Part shown: in pieces, positions 52,468 to 62,757 of the stretch | How positions within the stretch are numbered: the first letter of the stretch is position 1 | Layout: the number at the start of each line of letters is the position of its first letter | Made by a program: the position numbers and the translations under genes | NCBI GenBank assembly: GCA_964019415.1 | Contig: OZ025869.1 | Coordinates: 4,652,765 to 4,716,764 of the forward strand | Source: Ianthella basta | Lineage: Eukaryota; Porifera; Demospongiae; Verongiida; Ianthellidae | Length of the DNA: 64,000 bases | Direction: 5' to 3' | The notes under the pieces: model-generated | Databases searched by the model: none | The model's input: the letters and a program-made list of their open reading frames with translations, nothing else | Told to the model about the DNA's origin: nothing

Positions 52468-52795
52468 GACGTGTGAACCAGACTCTTTACGAGACAGTAG
52501 ATGTTAGACGCCATGGCCTACAACTTGCAAGGACACCGCATTGACTATAGGGAGTTAGTTAAGTGCCCACTTCCAAGGGCGAAGAGGACTCGCATTGGAA
52601 GAGGTAAACGAGCAGTCATGGCGGACACTTTGCACGACTGTGCCAGTAGGAGATCTTCGAGAGCTGGGGGAATATAGGATAGCTTCTTCCATTCATCACA
52701 GCATCGCTCGGCAGATAGACTGAGGCATAACGTATACTTTTCTGCCGTGTAAATGGGAGTAGCTGACCCAAGAGGCATTCTTAAAGAATGAGTCT
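52468..52795 (+). repeat. Duplicated ~330-bp block M, copy 2
   Basis: Homologous to 45877-46216, reading MAYNLQGHRIDYRELVKC, PLPRAKRTRIGRGKRAVMA, TLHDCASRRSS and a stop. The alternative minus-strand frame SAERCCDEWKKLSYIPPALE could be part of a Myb/SANT-like protein. Both strands are open, so the coding strand is not settled. Confidence 0.4.
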
Positions 52796-53069
52796 CAATG
52801 GAAGGAATAGAAATTGGTGTGGCTCTGGCAAGTAGAATGCTATTGTAGGCAAGGACGCCTTGCTACTTTGTGGAAGGAAAGGGACGGGAAGAAGTTGATG
52901 TTGTTGAGGCATAGCCATTCCTTAGGGTCCTTGATTTGAGACCAGCCTCTGGAAGTAGAGGAATAGAGACGCTGTTTGCCATTGAATGGTATGTAGAGAG
53001 TATAGCATATATGGGAATTAAGGTTGGGGAGATGTAAATGAGTGGCTTAGTTGCCAATGCTGATGAGAA

Positions 53070-53092
53070 TGTCCTTTTTTTTTTTTTTTTTT
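53070..53092 (-). repeat. Poly-T tract (poly-A on the minus strand)
   Basis: About 20 T in a row. It could be the tail of a minus-oriented retroposed sequence at 53092 and beyond, but I find no target-site duplication or gene-like body there. Confidence 0.4.
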
Positions 53093-53344
53093 ATAATTGG
53101 TGGATGGTTTGCCACTTACACAAGAAGTGTAGATGAACCAGCAAATGTAACAGATAATACAAGAAAATAAAACAGTTTCCTACATAAATGCAACAATGTA
53201 CTATGAGTTGTAAATCAGTTAACTAGGAACCTAAGCTTCTAGATCAGGAACTTGCAGACTTGTGAGCATTTCAAAGGTAAATTGATACAACTACCAAGTA
53301 GTTAGGCTAGGGGTTAGTAGGTTTAGGTGCATTCAATGTTTTGT

Positions 53345-53683
53345 ATAAAGTTTGGGTTCACTATCTATATGTATTATGCCAACACTTACCCGTCTGCTTC
53401 TCTCGGCCCAAGTTACTTCTCCAGGATACATGATGGCTAGCATATACATTAGGTCTTCCTGGTAGACAGGATATCTTCTTTCCTGCTGCATTTTTCCTCC
53501 AAATACTAGTCCTTTGGAAGAATGGAGATATACATGTAGTTCATATAGTGTATAGATATCTTTTAGAAGCTTTCGAAACTCAAATACAAAAAACCCTCCA
53601 TGATTTCCTCTAACCCTCTCTGCACGTGTGGGCCTCCATTTAGGTCCATTCTTTGCAGAAGCCAAGATGGACACAGGTACCAC
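53345..53683 (-). CDS. Unidentified ORF
   Basis: A 116-aa minus frame: KNGPKWRPTRAERVRGNHGG, FFVFEFRKLLKDIYTLYELH, YLHSSKGLVFGGKMQQERRY, PVYQEDLMYMLAIMYPGEV, ending before 53333. It reads like real protein (mixed composition, amphipathic helices), but I recognise no family. It lies directly downstream, on the same strand, of the tyrosine recombinase end at 53.8-54.2 kb and may belong to the same gene or element. Confidence 0.3.
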
Positions 53684-53849
53684 CTATAGCAAGTGTAACA
53701 GATAATGGTTCTCCAATGCCTACGTAGCTATCTGCTATAATCGGCAATTACTTACCCTTCTTGCCTTACAAATGCTCTTTTAAGACGACATACTGCCCTG
53801 TCCATAATGATCCTCTTCTGTCTTGACTTCAATGTTTAGTGAGATGCTG

Positions 53850-54155
53850 CTGGGCCCAATCTTTGTCCATCACTTGGACCAAACCACAATGTTCGTCTCC
53901 TGACATGGCTACTTGCTGTTCATCGGTTGTGCGCTCATACTGCCGCAGTGCTGCCAAACTCCTATGTTCCTGTACGCTCTTGAATAATCTATTCAGGAAC
54001 ACTTGCGTGGAATAGTGTACTGGCTCCAGTAGCTCGCAGACTGTGATTGTTCTTATTCCCCTGTATGCCAGCATCCAGACACATGTCCTGGACCAACTTT
54101 CCCAGCTCATTCTTGCCAAGAGGGGTACTCTGGAACCATGGCTACATACAAGTGA
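53850..54155 (-). mobile_element. Tyrosine recombinase C-terminal end, copy 1 (fossil fragment)
   Basis: The minus strand carries GKNELGKLVQDMCLDAGIQG, NHSLRATGASTLFHASVPE and HRSLAALRQYERT. HSLR, the (G)HRS motif and the terminal Tyr are the tyrosine recombinase signature; the sequence resembles the Crypton/KIAA1958-like group. Only the catalytic end is present and it is broken, with about two breaks. Confidence 0.7.
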
Positions 54156-54359
54156 AAACAATAATGCACTCGCCTAGTTCATAGTTCAACGAGTAGCGAA
54201 TCCAGCGATTCTCTCAGTAGACAGTATCTGCGCATGTGTAAGTGAAGCATATGCAGAGCACTTGGCTTAAAGGCTAGCTACGTATACAACGTTCATGAAA
54301 TGCAAGGGTCCCACCAACATTCAGTATGAAACTAGCTGGCTAGCGTAATTCGGGAATTA

Positions 54360-54905
54360 ACAAATACATGCAGCCAGCTGCAGCTACTTCTACACATTTG
54401 CATGCACATCGCAAGTATCTGCCTGCTTGCTTGTTGCCCAATACCCACTCACAGTATGTCCCAAGTAGAGCATCAAATCCGAACATAGCCACCAGTGGCA
54501 GAAGCAAACAAAAAAGCACATTGCAAGCTGTTCCATTCAGTATTGTCTGCAGCTGACTAGTGAGTTATCATGGCTTACATGCACCAGTTGCATGTTAATT
54601 CATGTGAGTACGGAACTTTTAAACCAGCTGCCATAGCTTCATATCTAGCTGCTCAGCTAAGCCATCTATACACTCGATATGTTGACATTGACACTATTAT
54701 CACTACAACACAAGTACACAAGGACAACAAGAAAACAATATGAATGTGCTATGTTTCCACACATAATGCTGCGTGATATTGTATAGTGACAAAAAGAACT
54801 GGTGTTCATACACTAATATTGACACTGACAGTTAGTACAGTGTTTGTGCACAGTGTTTGTGCACAGTCTGATGTGTAATTCTCTTTCGCATTACATATTT
54901 CAGTG
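54360..54905. repeat. Segmental duplication S, copy 2 (truncated)
   Basis: Matches 49655-50160 and 59275-59785. It ends at CTCTTTCGCATTAC, where unrelated sequence follows. Confidence 0.85.
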
Positions 54906-55014
54906 CAGGGATCACCCATCCTCATTATTGCATGATTGTGGAGGGGTTGGATACTGCTGCTCATGTTGCACATCTAACTCTTAAACTAGAATGTTGGCTG
55001 CTGCAAATATCCAA

Positions 55015-55140
55015 AAAAGGCACTGTTCACAAGTGAATGTTGTCCCCCCCAGGACACTATTCTCATAGTGAATGCTCTCCCCTATTGACACTATTCTTCA
55101 TTGATAAGGAAGAGATTCATACGTATTTTCACTTCACTTA
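55015..55140. repeat. Minisatellite fragment
   Basis: Matches 48840-48960 and 57165-57290 (CACAAGTGAATGTTGTCCCCC, AGGACACTATTCTCATAGTG). Confidence 0.8.
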
Positions 55141-55267
55141 TCTCAAAAGGACTCTCTGTGCCCCTCAATGATGCTCCAGAGTCCTACCGCAAGGCAGTGG
55201 CAGCAGCAGAACTCCACCACGTTGGAGTATCTCCTATGGTTTAAAATAAATACAAAGGGTAATATTA

Positions 55268-55651
55268 CTATTGATCTTGAAGAGAGTAATTGGCGAAGAG
55301 GTCTTGGGATCGGTCTGTTAGAACTAAGTCCTGCTTCAGTACTAAGGCCAGGGTGGCCCCCCTGTGGATGCGTTTATAACGTACATTGCAAAAGCTATCA
55401 GCCACCTTCTCAACAGTATCCCAGTCAGGTTTAACGAAAACCTGTGAGGAGACAGCCACCATCTTCTGGATTGCTGGAATCAGGCCTCCCTGATTCACAT
55501 AGCGCCCAATGTTTGTACCATTGTACGTGGGCGCATCGAAGGTGGCATGGTAGGGGTAGCTGCTCTGCATGACATAGTCGGTGTTCTCCAGTGCATCATA
55601 CTCTTCTGGAGTAATGATTTTACCGTTTAGAGGCTTGCATGTGGAAGCCAT
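55268..55651 (-). CDS. SET-domain-like ORF
   Basis: SET domains are lysine methyltransferases. This 127-aa ORF (ATG at 55651) reads MASTCKPLNGKIITPEEYDA, LENTDYVMQSSYPYHATFD, NGTNIGRYVNQGGLIPAIQK, VADSFCNVRYKRIHRGATLA and LVLKQDLV, then DLFANYS. It fits the C-terminal half of a SET fold: G.lI...E......Y...l, a D-A-(x)-NIGRyvN block where NHs normally sits (here VNQ), NV.y......AL..I...eEL..NY. The usual NHSC pocket reads NQGG. The N-terminal SET strands and a post-SET cysteine cluster are absent. The ORF has no internal stop. It is on the same strand as, and just downstream of, a tyrosine recombinase fragment, so it may be cargo of a mobile element. Confidence 0.5.
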   Translation of the reverse strand: MASTCKPLNGKIITPEEYDALENTDYVMQSSYPYHATFDAPTYNGTNIGRYVNQGGLIPAIQKMVAVSSQVFVKPDWDTVEKVADSFCNVRYKRIHRGATLALVLKQDLVLTDRSQDLFANYSLQDQ

Positions 55652-55689
55652 TTTACTGGTTGCACAATTGACATTTGGCCTGAATATAA

Positions 55690-55890
55690 TAGCCTGTGCA
55701 CTATCTGGCCTGCGCTAACTGTAGGAACTTGCGTGGAATAGTGTGCTGGCTCCAGTAGCTCACAGACTGTGATTGGTCTTATTCCCCTGTATGCCAGCAT
55801 CCAGACACATGTTCTGGACCATCTTTCCCAGGTCATTCTTGCCAAGAGGGGTACTCTGGAGCCATGGCTGCATTGGATCCCTAGGGACAG
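55690..55890 (-). mobile_element. Tyrosine recombinase C-terminal end, copy 2 (fossil fragment)
   Basis: The minus strand reads LGKNDLGKMVQNMCLDAGIQ and a (N)xSLRATGAS-like block, stopping before the GH.S and Tyr motifs seen in copy 1. Broken and truncated by the 100-bp block that carries the SET ORF start. Confidence 0.6.
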
Positions 55891-55989
55891 CAGATAAAGG
55901 GTGCAGATAGAAGACATTGCACTCAGTTGCATCTCACGGGTGTTTGGAGAAATAGGTGTCCAAAATGTGTGTACATGACATCTGTCCCC

Positions 55990-57300
55990 AAGAATGCTGA
56001 TGTTCTAGTACACTACTCCTTAGAGAATATTGTGCCCCAAGGACACTGTTAACCTGACTACTGTCCCCCTACTACACCATTTTAACTGGCGATTTACTGC
56101 AGTACCCAGTCAGGACACAATTGAATAGTGCAAGACTACCATCATCTTATAAGATGCTGTTTACTGGCAAGTACTGTCCTTGAACACAACTCACTGTCAA
56201 CTACAGATCCTTAGGGCACTACACCTGGTGACTGACAGTCCCATTGGACACTGTTTGATAGACAACTACTGTCCCCCTGTAGGTCACTCTGGAGTATAAT
56301 CTCCCTAGTAGACTATTGAATGCATGGTGACTTCTGTCCCCTAGAGCACTATTCTTTAGTAACTGTACTATTCCCTAGGACACTATTCCTTGGTGGCTAC
56401 TGTCCTCCTGGGAAACTACTTTCTGGCGACAAAATGTTTTTTTAAAACACTTCACCCAGTGATTTCTGCCCCCTTAGGGCACTATTGAGTAGTGACTCCC
56501 TAGGAAATCACTCCTTGGCAACTACTTGCCTTCTGGGACACTACTCCTTGGAGAATACTATTCCTCTAGGACATTATTTCATGGTGACTGGTATCCATCT
56601 ACGACACTGTTGTCTAGATGTCAACTATTATCCTTGGACATTACTCACTGCCGACTATACAAATCCATAGGACACTACACCCACCACCGGTGACTACTGC
56701 TCCCCTCCCCCTAGGACATTACTCCTTGGCAACTAGGACACTACTCCCTGTGGACTACTGTCTCCCTAGGATACCACTGACTGGTGACTACTGTACCCCT
56801 AGAACATTTTGACTGTTAACTATATACCTGCCCCTTTAGGACACTATGGCTAATGACAACTATCCTCCTAAGACACTATTCATTGGCGACCACTTTCTCA
56901 CTATAAGACCCCCTTAAATGGTGAGTCCTGTTTACCATACCAAAAGCACAACTGACTGATGTCTACTGTCCCCTCAGAAAACTGTAGTAATGATATTCAC
57001 TAGGGGATACTGACTCCAGCAGACACTATTAACATGGCAGGAAATGTTGTCCCCCTCTAGGACACTGTTCACTAATGATCAATGCCCCCATAGAAGCCCC
57101 AATCTTTGGTGTATTCTGACCCATAGGATATACATACTGTTCACTAACGAATACTGTTGGACATGCACTATTCACAAGTGAATGTTGTCCCCCCTAGGAC
57201 ACTATTCTCATAGTGAATGCTCTCTCCTATTGACACTGTTCTTCATCGATAAGGGAGAGATTGATACATATTTTCACTTCACTTTCCCCTATCCATTAGG
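55990..57300. repeat. Degenerate ~31-bp minisatellite, array II
   Basis: Same unit family as array I, longer here by about 480 bases at its left end. Bases 56490-57430 are a duplicate of 48160-49100. Confidence 0.85.
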
Positions 57301-57430
57301 GTGGCAGATCTACTACGTTCCTCTGCTAGCTGCCTATTGAATGATAATATTGAGAGTGAGAATGAGAATGTTGTAACAGCATTTGTACAGCTCCATCATT
57401 ATGTACACAGTCAATTGATCCACACAGAGA

Positions 57431-58895
57431 GTACTTGCATATCCTCATCACGTCCCGCAACATAGCGCAACATCATCTTTGGGCTTTGAGAGGGAATGTG
57501 TGAAAGTGAGTATAACCACGTGGGTTAGCAATGTATGTTCACTGAGAGTCACCTTCTGACCTCAGGGCACACCTTCTAGTTGAAGGTGTAGGTCTGGTGT
57601 CAGAGGTGTACATGGGGGCGGGTTGGGGCACGGTCACCAATTCTTGCAAGTGACTGTCAGCGGGTGTATCATTTGTATCCATTCCGTAACTTTTGTCACT
57701 TTAAGTGACTCCTCCCAAGGACGAAGCAGAACGTCGTAGTTCTCGTAATCCTCAATAGTACAAATATGCACTTCCAATATAATGTGATTCACCTACTTTG
57801 GTGTGTGCCAGGCAGCGCAATTGTGTTGCGGTACTTTCCATATTTTCCCATCGTGTCCACATGTGTTTTCTCTAATTGCAACACCCTCACTGCTTGCATC
57901 GGAGAGTTTCCATTTGCACGGAACACTCGTCGGTCCAGATCACATTCTCAAAGCTAGTACTCAGGTGCTGCTGTGCCCACTGAAGATGCTTCCCCTTGTT
58001 TGCTTGTCGAATTTGTTGGCAGTAGGCACTGCCCCAGAAGGTCCAGCCCAGCAAAGAGCGACATCAAAGCACAGTCTCCAGAGTCATTGTGTGGCCATTG
58101 TGTGCAAGGGCGGCATGAAGCTGAACGGTGGTGGTTTCATCATCCTCTCTCGTTTGCCGTTCCACGAGGTCTGCACTGCTGCTATCATTCTTGTAGGTCG
58201 GCCCGCACCTGCTCTTCTCTCTACGCTCCCAGTCTCCTTATACTTCATTATAAACTTATTCATCTCAACATGCCTGCAGCAAGCAGCAGATAGTAGGCAC
58301 TTTGTGGCCCATATGTTCGTAGTGCAGAATCCACTACCTCTTATAACTGTTGTACATCTCGGTCACTTGTCTAATACTACAAATTCACACCAAGGGAGAA
58401 AAGGATCTGGGAGTTTTCCTAAGCGTAAGCTGTTCCACCCACGCACAGCCACTATTTACTCAACACCTTTGTGGGACAATAATTCAGTGATGAATTCTAA
58501 GATGGCTTGCATCTGCTCTGGCTTTAGATTATGGAACCCTGCTTCGGCCACTGCCACACACACTATTGTGATAATACGGTGTCGTTACACTTCATCTTTG
58601 CTCACACAAACACTCGCCGCCAATTTTGTTGACTCGCTTATGACAACTGTGGTACCACATGAAAGACTGTTGGGAAGCCGAACAAGAACATTCCACTTGA
58701 GAATACTCCCAGAGCCTTTCCACCCAGTTATTGTGCAATAACTGGAAAGGAAAGGGTCTGGGCTACGCGAGACTACCACCTACCAAGCGTGCCCCCACAG
58801 GCAGACTATTCGGGAATAGTCCAAATGGCAGCGTGCGCTCTTGTTTAAATTGCTCCATCTTCACGTTGTTTTTCTGCAGACTCTCTTCTCGGCCG
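57431..58895 (-). mobile_element. Tc1/mariner-type element, copy 2
   Basis: The minus strand reads HVEMNKFIMKYKETGSVERR and AGAGRPTR (about 58275-58190; Tc1 HTH, V..fi.kY.eTGSV.rr.G.GRPtk), then a run of decayed sequence, and AYCQQIRQANKGKHLQWAQQ, HLSTSFENVIWTDECSVQ (about 58035-57930). WTDE carries the Asp of the second Tc1 motif block. The frames are different, and a stop follows ETLRCKQ. The DNDP(K)HTS half found at 2.3-2.8 kb is not present. The 939-base plus-strand open frame on this element is an antisense shadow. Confidence 0.7.
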
Positions 58896-58896
58896 C

Positions 58897-60285
58897 AAAC
58901 AAGCCAAATCCACACATGCTTGCACACACACATCCCTGGACTACAACACATGGTACATATGCTCTGTTATCAGGCAATGCCAAAGTGGCACCACCCACCC
59001 ACCAATAAATAGTGCAAAGAAGTCAAGGTGTTGGTTGGCCCCTGATTCTGCCACAGAACATTGCCCACCAGCCAAGGAGGCTGCCCTGCACCAAACAACA
59101 TTCAATTCCAGGCTCCGATTTGGAGTAAGCTAGCACTCTAGCTGTGTGGGCCCTTCCTCGGCCCCCAAACAAAAGTGCAACCATTGCTATTCAACCAGGT
59201 TCACCCTTGTGGTCCTTTGGGATTCTCTGTTGTTATTATATCCTCTGGGGAGCCAGGGTCCCCTTTGTCGACATGCAGCCAGCTGCAGCTACTTCTACAC
59301 ATTTGCATGCACATCGCAAGTATCTGCCTGCTTGCTTGTTGCCCAATGCCCACTCCCAGTATGTCCAAGTAGAGCATCAAATTCGAACATAGCCACCAGT
59401 GGCAGAAGCAAACAAAAAAGCACATTGCAAGCTGTTCCATTAAGTATTGTCTGCAGCTGACTAGTGAGTTATCATGGCTTACATGCACCAGTTGCATGTT
59501 AATTCATCTGAGTACGGAACTTTTAAACCAGCTGCCATAGCTTCAGATCTAGCTGCTCAGCTAAGCCATCTTTACACTCAATATGTCGACATTGACACTA
59601 TTATCACTACAACACAAGTACACATGGACAACAAGAAAACAGTATGAATGTGCTATGTTTCCACACATAATGCTGCGTGATATTGTATAGTGACAAAAAG
59701 AACTGGTGTTCATACACTAATATTGACACTGACAGTTAGTACAGTGTTTGTGCACAGTGTGATATGTAATTCTCTTTCGCATTACGTATGTTGCTGAGAA
59801 GTAAAGAGATCAAGTGTGACAAACGCTCTCTAGATCACTGACTAAGTGACTCTGCATGGCAACAGGCAGCATGCAGGTTAATAAAAACAAGTGCTTAAAA
59901 CAATGCCCAATTTTGTACATGCAAATGGCTTACAGAGCCCACACCTCCTCTGCTACCATAGCACCGTGGCACCCCACCACTGGTGGGTTGTCTGCTAGCA
60001 GTCACCACCAAACAGTGCTCTGGACAAGGAGCCCTACAGCCCTTTCTAACTGTATACTGCACTGATGAGCCCCAAAAAGGGCAAAACATTCACAGTGTGA
60101 CTGTCTGCAGTTCTAGTGCTGTTGTGTAGACTGGCAGCACAATTACACTGAGCTGCACGCATGCAAGGATGTCTACTCATGTTGCTGCATGGGCGTAAAA
60201 TGCATTTAGTGCAGGTACGTACATTGGCCCCTCCACTGTGGACCAGTTTCCACTTACATTGCCCATGCATGCACTGTTTTGCTTG
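58897..60285. repeat. Segmental duplication S, copy 3
   Basis: Matches 49280-50665 over its whole length with about 2-3 percent difference by eye. Confidence 0.85.
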
Positions 60286-60615
60286 GCAACTAGGACACTA
60301 CTCCCTGTGGACTACTGTCTTCCTGGGATACCACTGACTGGTGACTACTGTACCCCTAGAACATTTTGACTGTTAACTATATACCTGCCCCTTTAGGACA
60401 CCATGGCTAATGACAACTATCCTCCTACGACACTTATCATTGCCAACTACATTCTCACTATAAGACTCCCTTAAATGGCTACCAAAAGCACAGCTGACTG
60501 ATGTCTACTGTCCCCTCAGAAAACTGTAGTAATAATATTCCCTAGGGAATACTGACCTGGCAGACACTATTAACACGCAGGAAATGTTGTCCCCCTCTAG
60601 GACACTGTTCACTAA
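60285..60615. repeat. Degenerate ~31-bp minisatellite, array III
   Basis: Begins within GCTTGGCAACTAGGACACTA at the end of duplication S copy 3 and matches 48405-48740 and 56735-57075. Confidence 0.85.
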
Positions 60616-60851
60616 CTGCAGTTTCACTGCTTGCAGTGCATTTGCTTACCTCCATTGTTGCTATGATCAGAGGTAGCTACAGGAGGGAAGAGAAGGAAAT
60701 CTTTACATGTGGTACATACCTATGTACTCTCCTTTTACTCACGGATTCAATGAGCGCCTGCCTAACACCCTGTAGCAAAGCATTGCATGGTGCATGTGTG
60801 GGGAAGGGCAGGGGTGAAGGAGATAACAGGCACATTTGGCATGTAAACTCA

Positions 60852-61217
60852 CCTCCTTTATCATGGCTAGCTGCTGCTGCTGCTCATTGGACAGCTGGGG
60901 TGGGAGGCCAGCTGGGGCTGGGAGGGGCAGCTGTGGTGGTGGGGCAGCTGGGGCTAGGAGGGGCAGATGGGGTGGGGGGGGGGGCAGATGGGGCTGGGAG
61001 GGGCTGCAGTGGTGGGGGGCCGGCTGGGGCTGGGAGGGACAGCTGTTTTGGGGGGCCAGATGGGGCTGGGAGGGACAGCTGGTGTACAGAATTCTGTTGG
61101 CAACTGAAATGGCAGATGTGACTCCTTCCTCGTCAAAGTCATCTAGAGACTCGTTCTCCAAGGTATCCAGATGCCTGAGTCTGAGTGGGCTGGAATTTGA
61201 CGGGTCACTGTTTCCTG
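60852..61217 (-). CDS. Proline-rich exon of an unidentified gene
   Basis: Minus strand: a strong acceptor (CTCTTCTTATCCTTACCTCAG) precedes NSDPSNSSPLRLRHLDTLEN, ESLDDFDEEGVTSAISVANR and ILYTSCPSQPHLAPQ. About 75 residues of PSQPHLAPxxxxPSQP-type repeats follow, then LSNEQQQQLAMIKE and a consensus donor, GAG|GTGAGT (about 60850). The proline repeat comes from a GGGGCTGGGAGGGGCAG minisatellite (60888-61080). An acidic LDTLENESLDDFDEEG patch and a proline-rich tail suit a scaffold or transcription factor; no domain is recognised. Confidence 0.5.
60888..61080. repeat. G-rich coding minisatellite
   Basis: About ten units of GGGGCTGGGAGGGGCAG(C/A)TG with a G-run of ten at 60976. In frame on the minus strand it encodes P-S-Q-P-x-x-A-P repeats. 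Confidence 0.8.
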
Positions 61218-61286
61218 AGGTAAGGATAAGAAGAGCGACATGCTAGCTGGCTACCTAAGTAGCTATCAGTCAGAATTTTCATATGT

Positions 61287-61894
61287 TTACACTAGGAAGA
61301 TACTTCCAGGAATACTTAATGTGGACTTACTCAGCTTTTGGGGCTCCCATTCTGGTATCAAATTATGCAATGGTTCACATGGAAGCACACAATAGCTAGC
61401 CCAGCAAGTGAATTTCAGCAAGTGTGACTTCTGGGGCAAGCAGCAACACAGAAGGCACCCTATGTACTCCATGTTGGAGTCTTTTAATGTTGCCCACCTT
61501 CCCTCCTTGTTCCCAGGGTAGTCTTTCACTGTCCTCTTCTCCAGTTCCATCCTTTGCTGAGTCCTTCATAGAAAGTGATGTCCTGGCACCTTCTCAAAGT
61601 GCCCTGCAATAGCAAGTTCCTGCATTTTTGGCAGGGATCTCTGTGAACAATTGGCTGCATGGCCTCTAATGATGGCAAGCTATACTCACAGGGACAAGCG
61701 CGACAAAGTATTAAACAGTCACAGACAACACACAGATGTACACGGACGAGGTAACAACAGCCATCTGTACAGCAGTTCACAGAAGAATGAGTATTGCTTG
61801 GCAATGTCACTTTGCACTCAGATGCAATGACAAAGTGATGATGGCATAGGTGGCGTACGGCAAGTGTCAACCATGACAAATACAAAAATTTCAT
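61287..61894 (-). CDS. Possible upstream exons, Cys-rich
   Basis: The minus strand reads CTDGCCYLVRVHLCVVCDCL, CRACPCEYSLPSLEAMQ and RDPCQKCRNLLLQGTLRRCQ (61894-61526), then NMEYIGCLLCCCLPQ, LLKFTCWASYCVLPCEPLHN and LIPEWEPQKLSK (61550-61287). Paired cysteines (CQKC, CLLC) hint at a zinc-binding element upstream of the proline-rich exon. No family is recognised. Confidence 0.25.
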
Positions 61895-61899
61895 TTTGG

Positions 61900-62320
61900 G
61901 GGCCCCATCTATGATGATATGGTAGAAGAGATATGGAATGAGATGTCATGTAATGTTACTGTCGTGATTGTCTGTGCATCATGTTTCGCAGTGAAACTGC
62001 TAGCCTGAACCTGACATTGGCTGCCTTCTTTGAAGAACTTGTTTGCATTCATTTGGGCTACCACAAGTACTGCTGACATGGTGACCACAGAAAATAAGCC
62101 GCATTCATTACATGCTAGCTTTGCACATCATTTTCTTGGTCAGGCACAAGGCTATGTATGAGAATGGCTGCCCAGCTTACTAAGTAATCAGCAATGTGCT
62201 TTGAATAGGCTAGGGATAGTGTGGGTAGTGTTGGAGGACTTCACCACTCAGTGGCTGGAGGACAGGTCCAAGACTGACGTTATGACATACCTCTGTTAGT
62301 AGGGTACCAGTTAGATTTCA
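61900..62320. other. No recognisable gene
   Basis: No motif-bearing frame; single copy within the window. Confidence 0.3.
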
Positions 62321-62324
62321 AATC

Positions 62325-62757
62325 TCATTGTTCCGTATTGTGGGGAAAGCCCCACAAGGGCAGCTCAGAGCCTGAGAAATGCATGAGAAAACCAGAAATG
62401 CAATGGGAATCTTTGACAAGGAGAGCCATGCTGGTCAATTTCCATCCCATCTTGTGGGATTGAACAGCCTGAATCCCATTCCTACCTTTGTGATTGAGTA
62501 CCTGATTCAGCTCTCTCCATGCCTTCTTAGAAGACAGCCCACTCATCTTATCAAAGTACTGCAACTTAGCAGCTTTCTTCCACTTTCAAGCAACTTAATT
62601 CCTTAAACTCCGTTACTTCATCCAGTCGTCTGCCTTGTTAACTTCCTCACATCATTACTAATCCATGGTAAAGTTTGGCTCCTCATGCGCACTTTCCTCA
62701 GTGGGTGATGTGAATCCAAGAATTTCAGAAACAGAGACAATACTTCCAGAGCTTGAT
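62325..62757 (-). mobile_element. LINE fragment: linker between endonuclease and RT
   Basis: The minus strand reads LFLKFLDSHHPLRKVRMRSQ, TLPWISNDVRKLTRQ, then LQYFDKMSGLSSKKAWRELN, QVLNHKGRNG. (T)PWIS.D......R and yF..m...SKK.WrelN..l.r are typical of the linker of CR1/L2/Jockey-type LINEs; the order matches the fragment at 40.3-40.7 kb. At least two frame changes are present. Confidence 0.7.

Noticed and set aside
57803-58741. 312-aa plus-strand open frame
   Set aside because: It lies antisense to the Tc1-like HTH and WTDE blocks; in the copy at 63 kb the frame is not maintained over the same length. Treated as a shadow.
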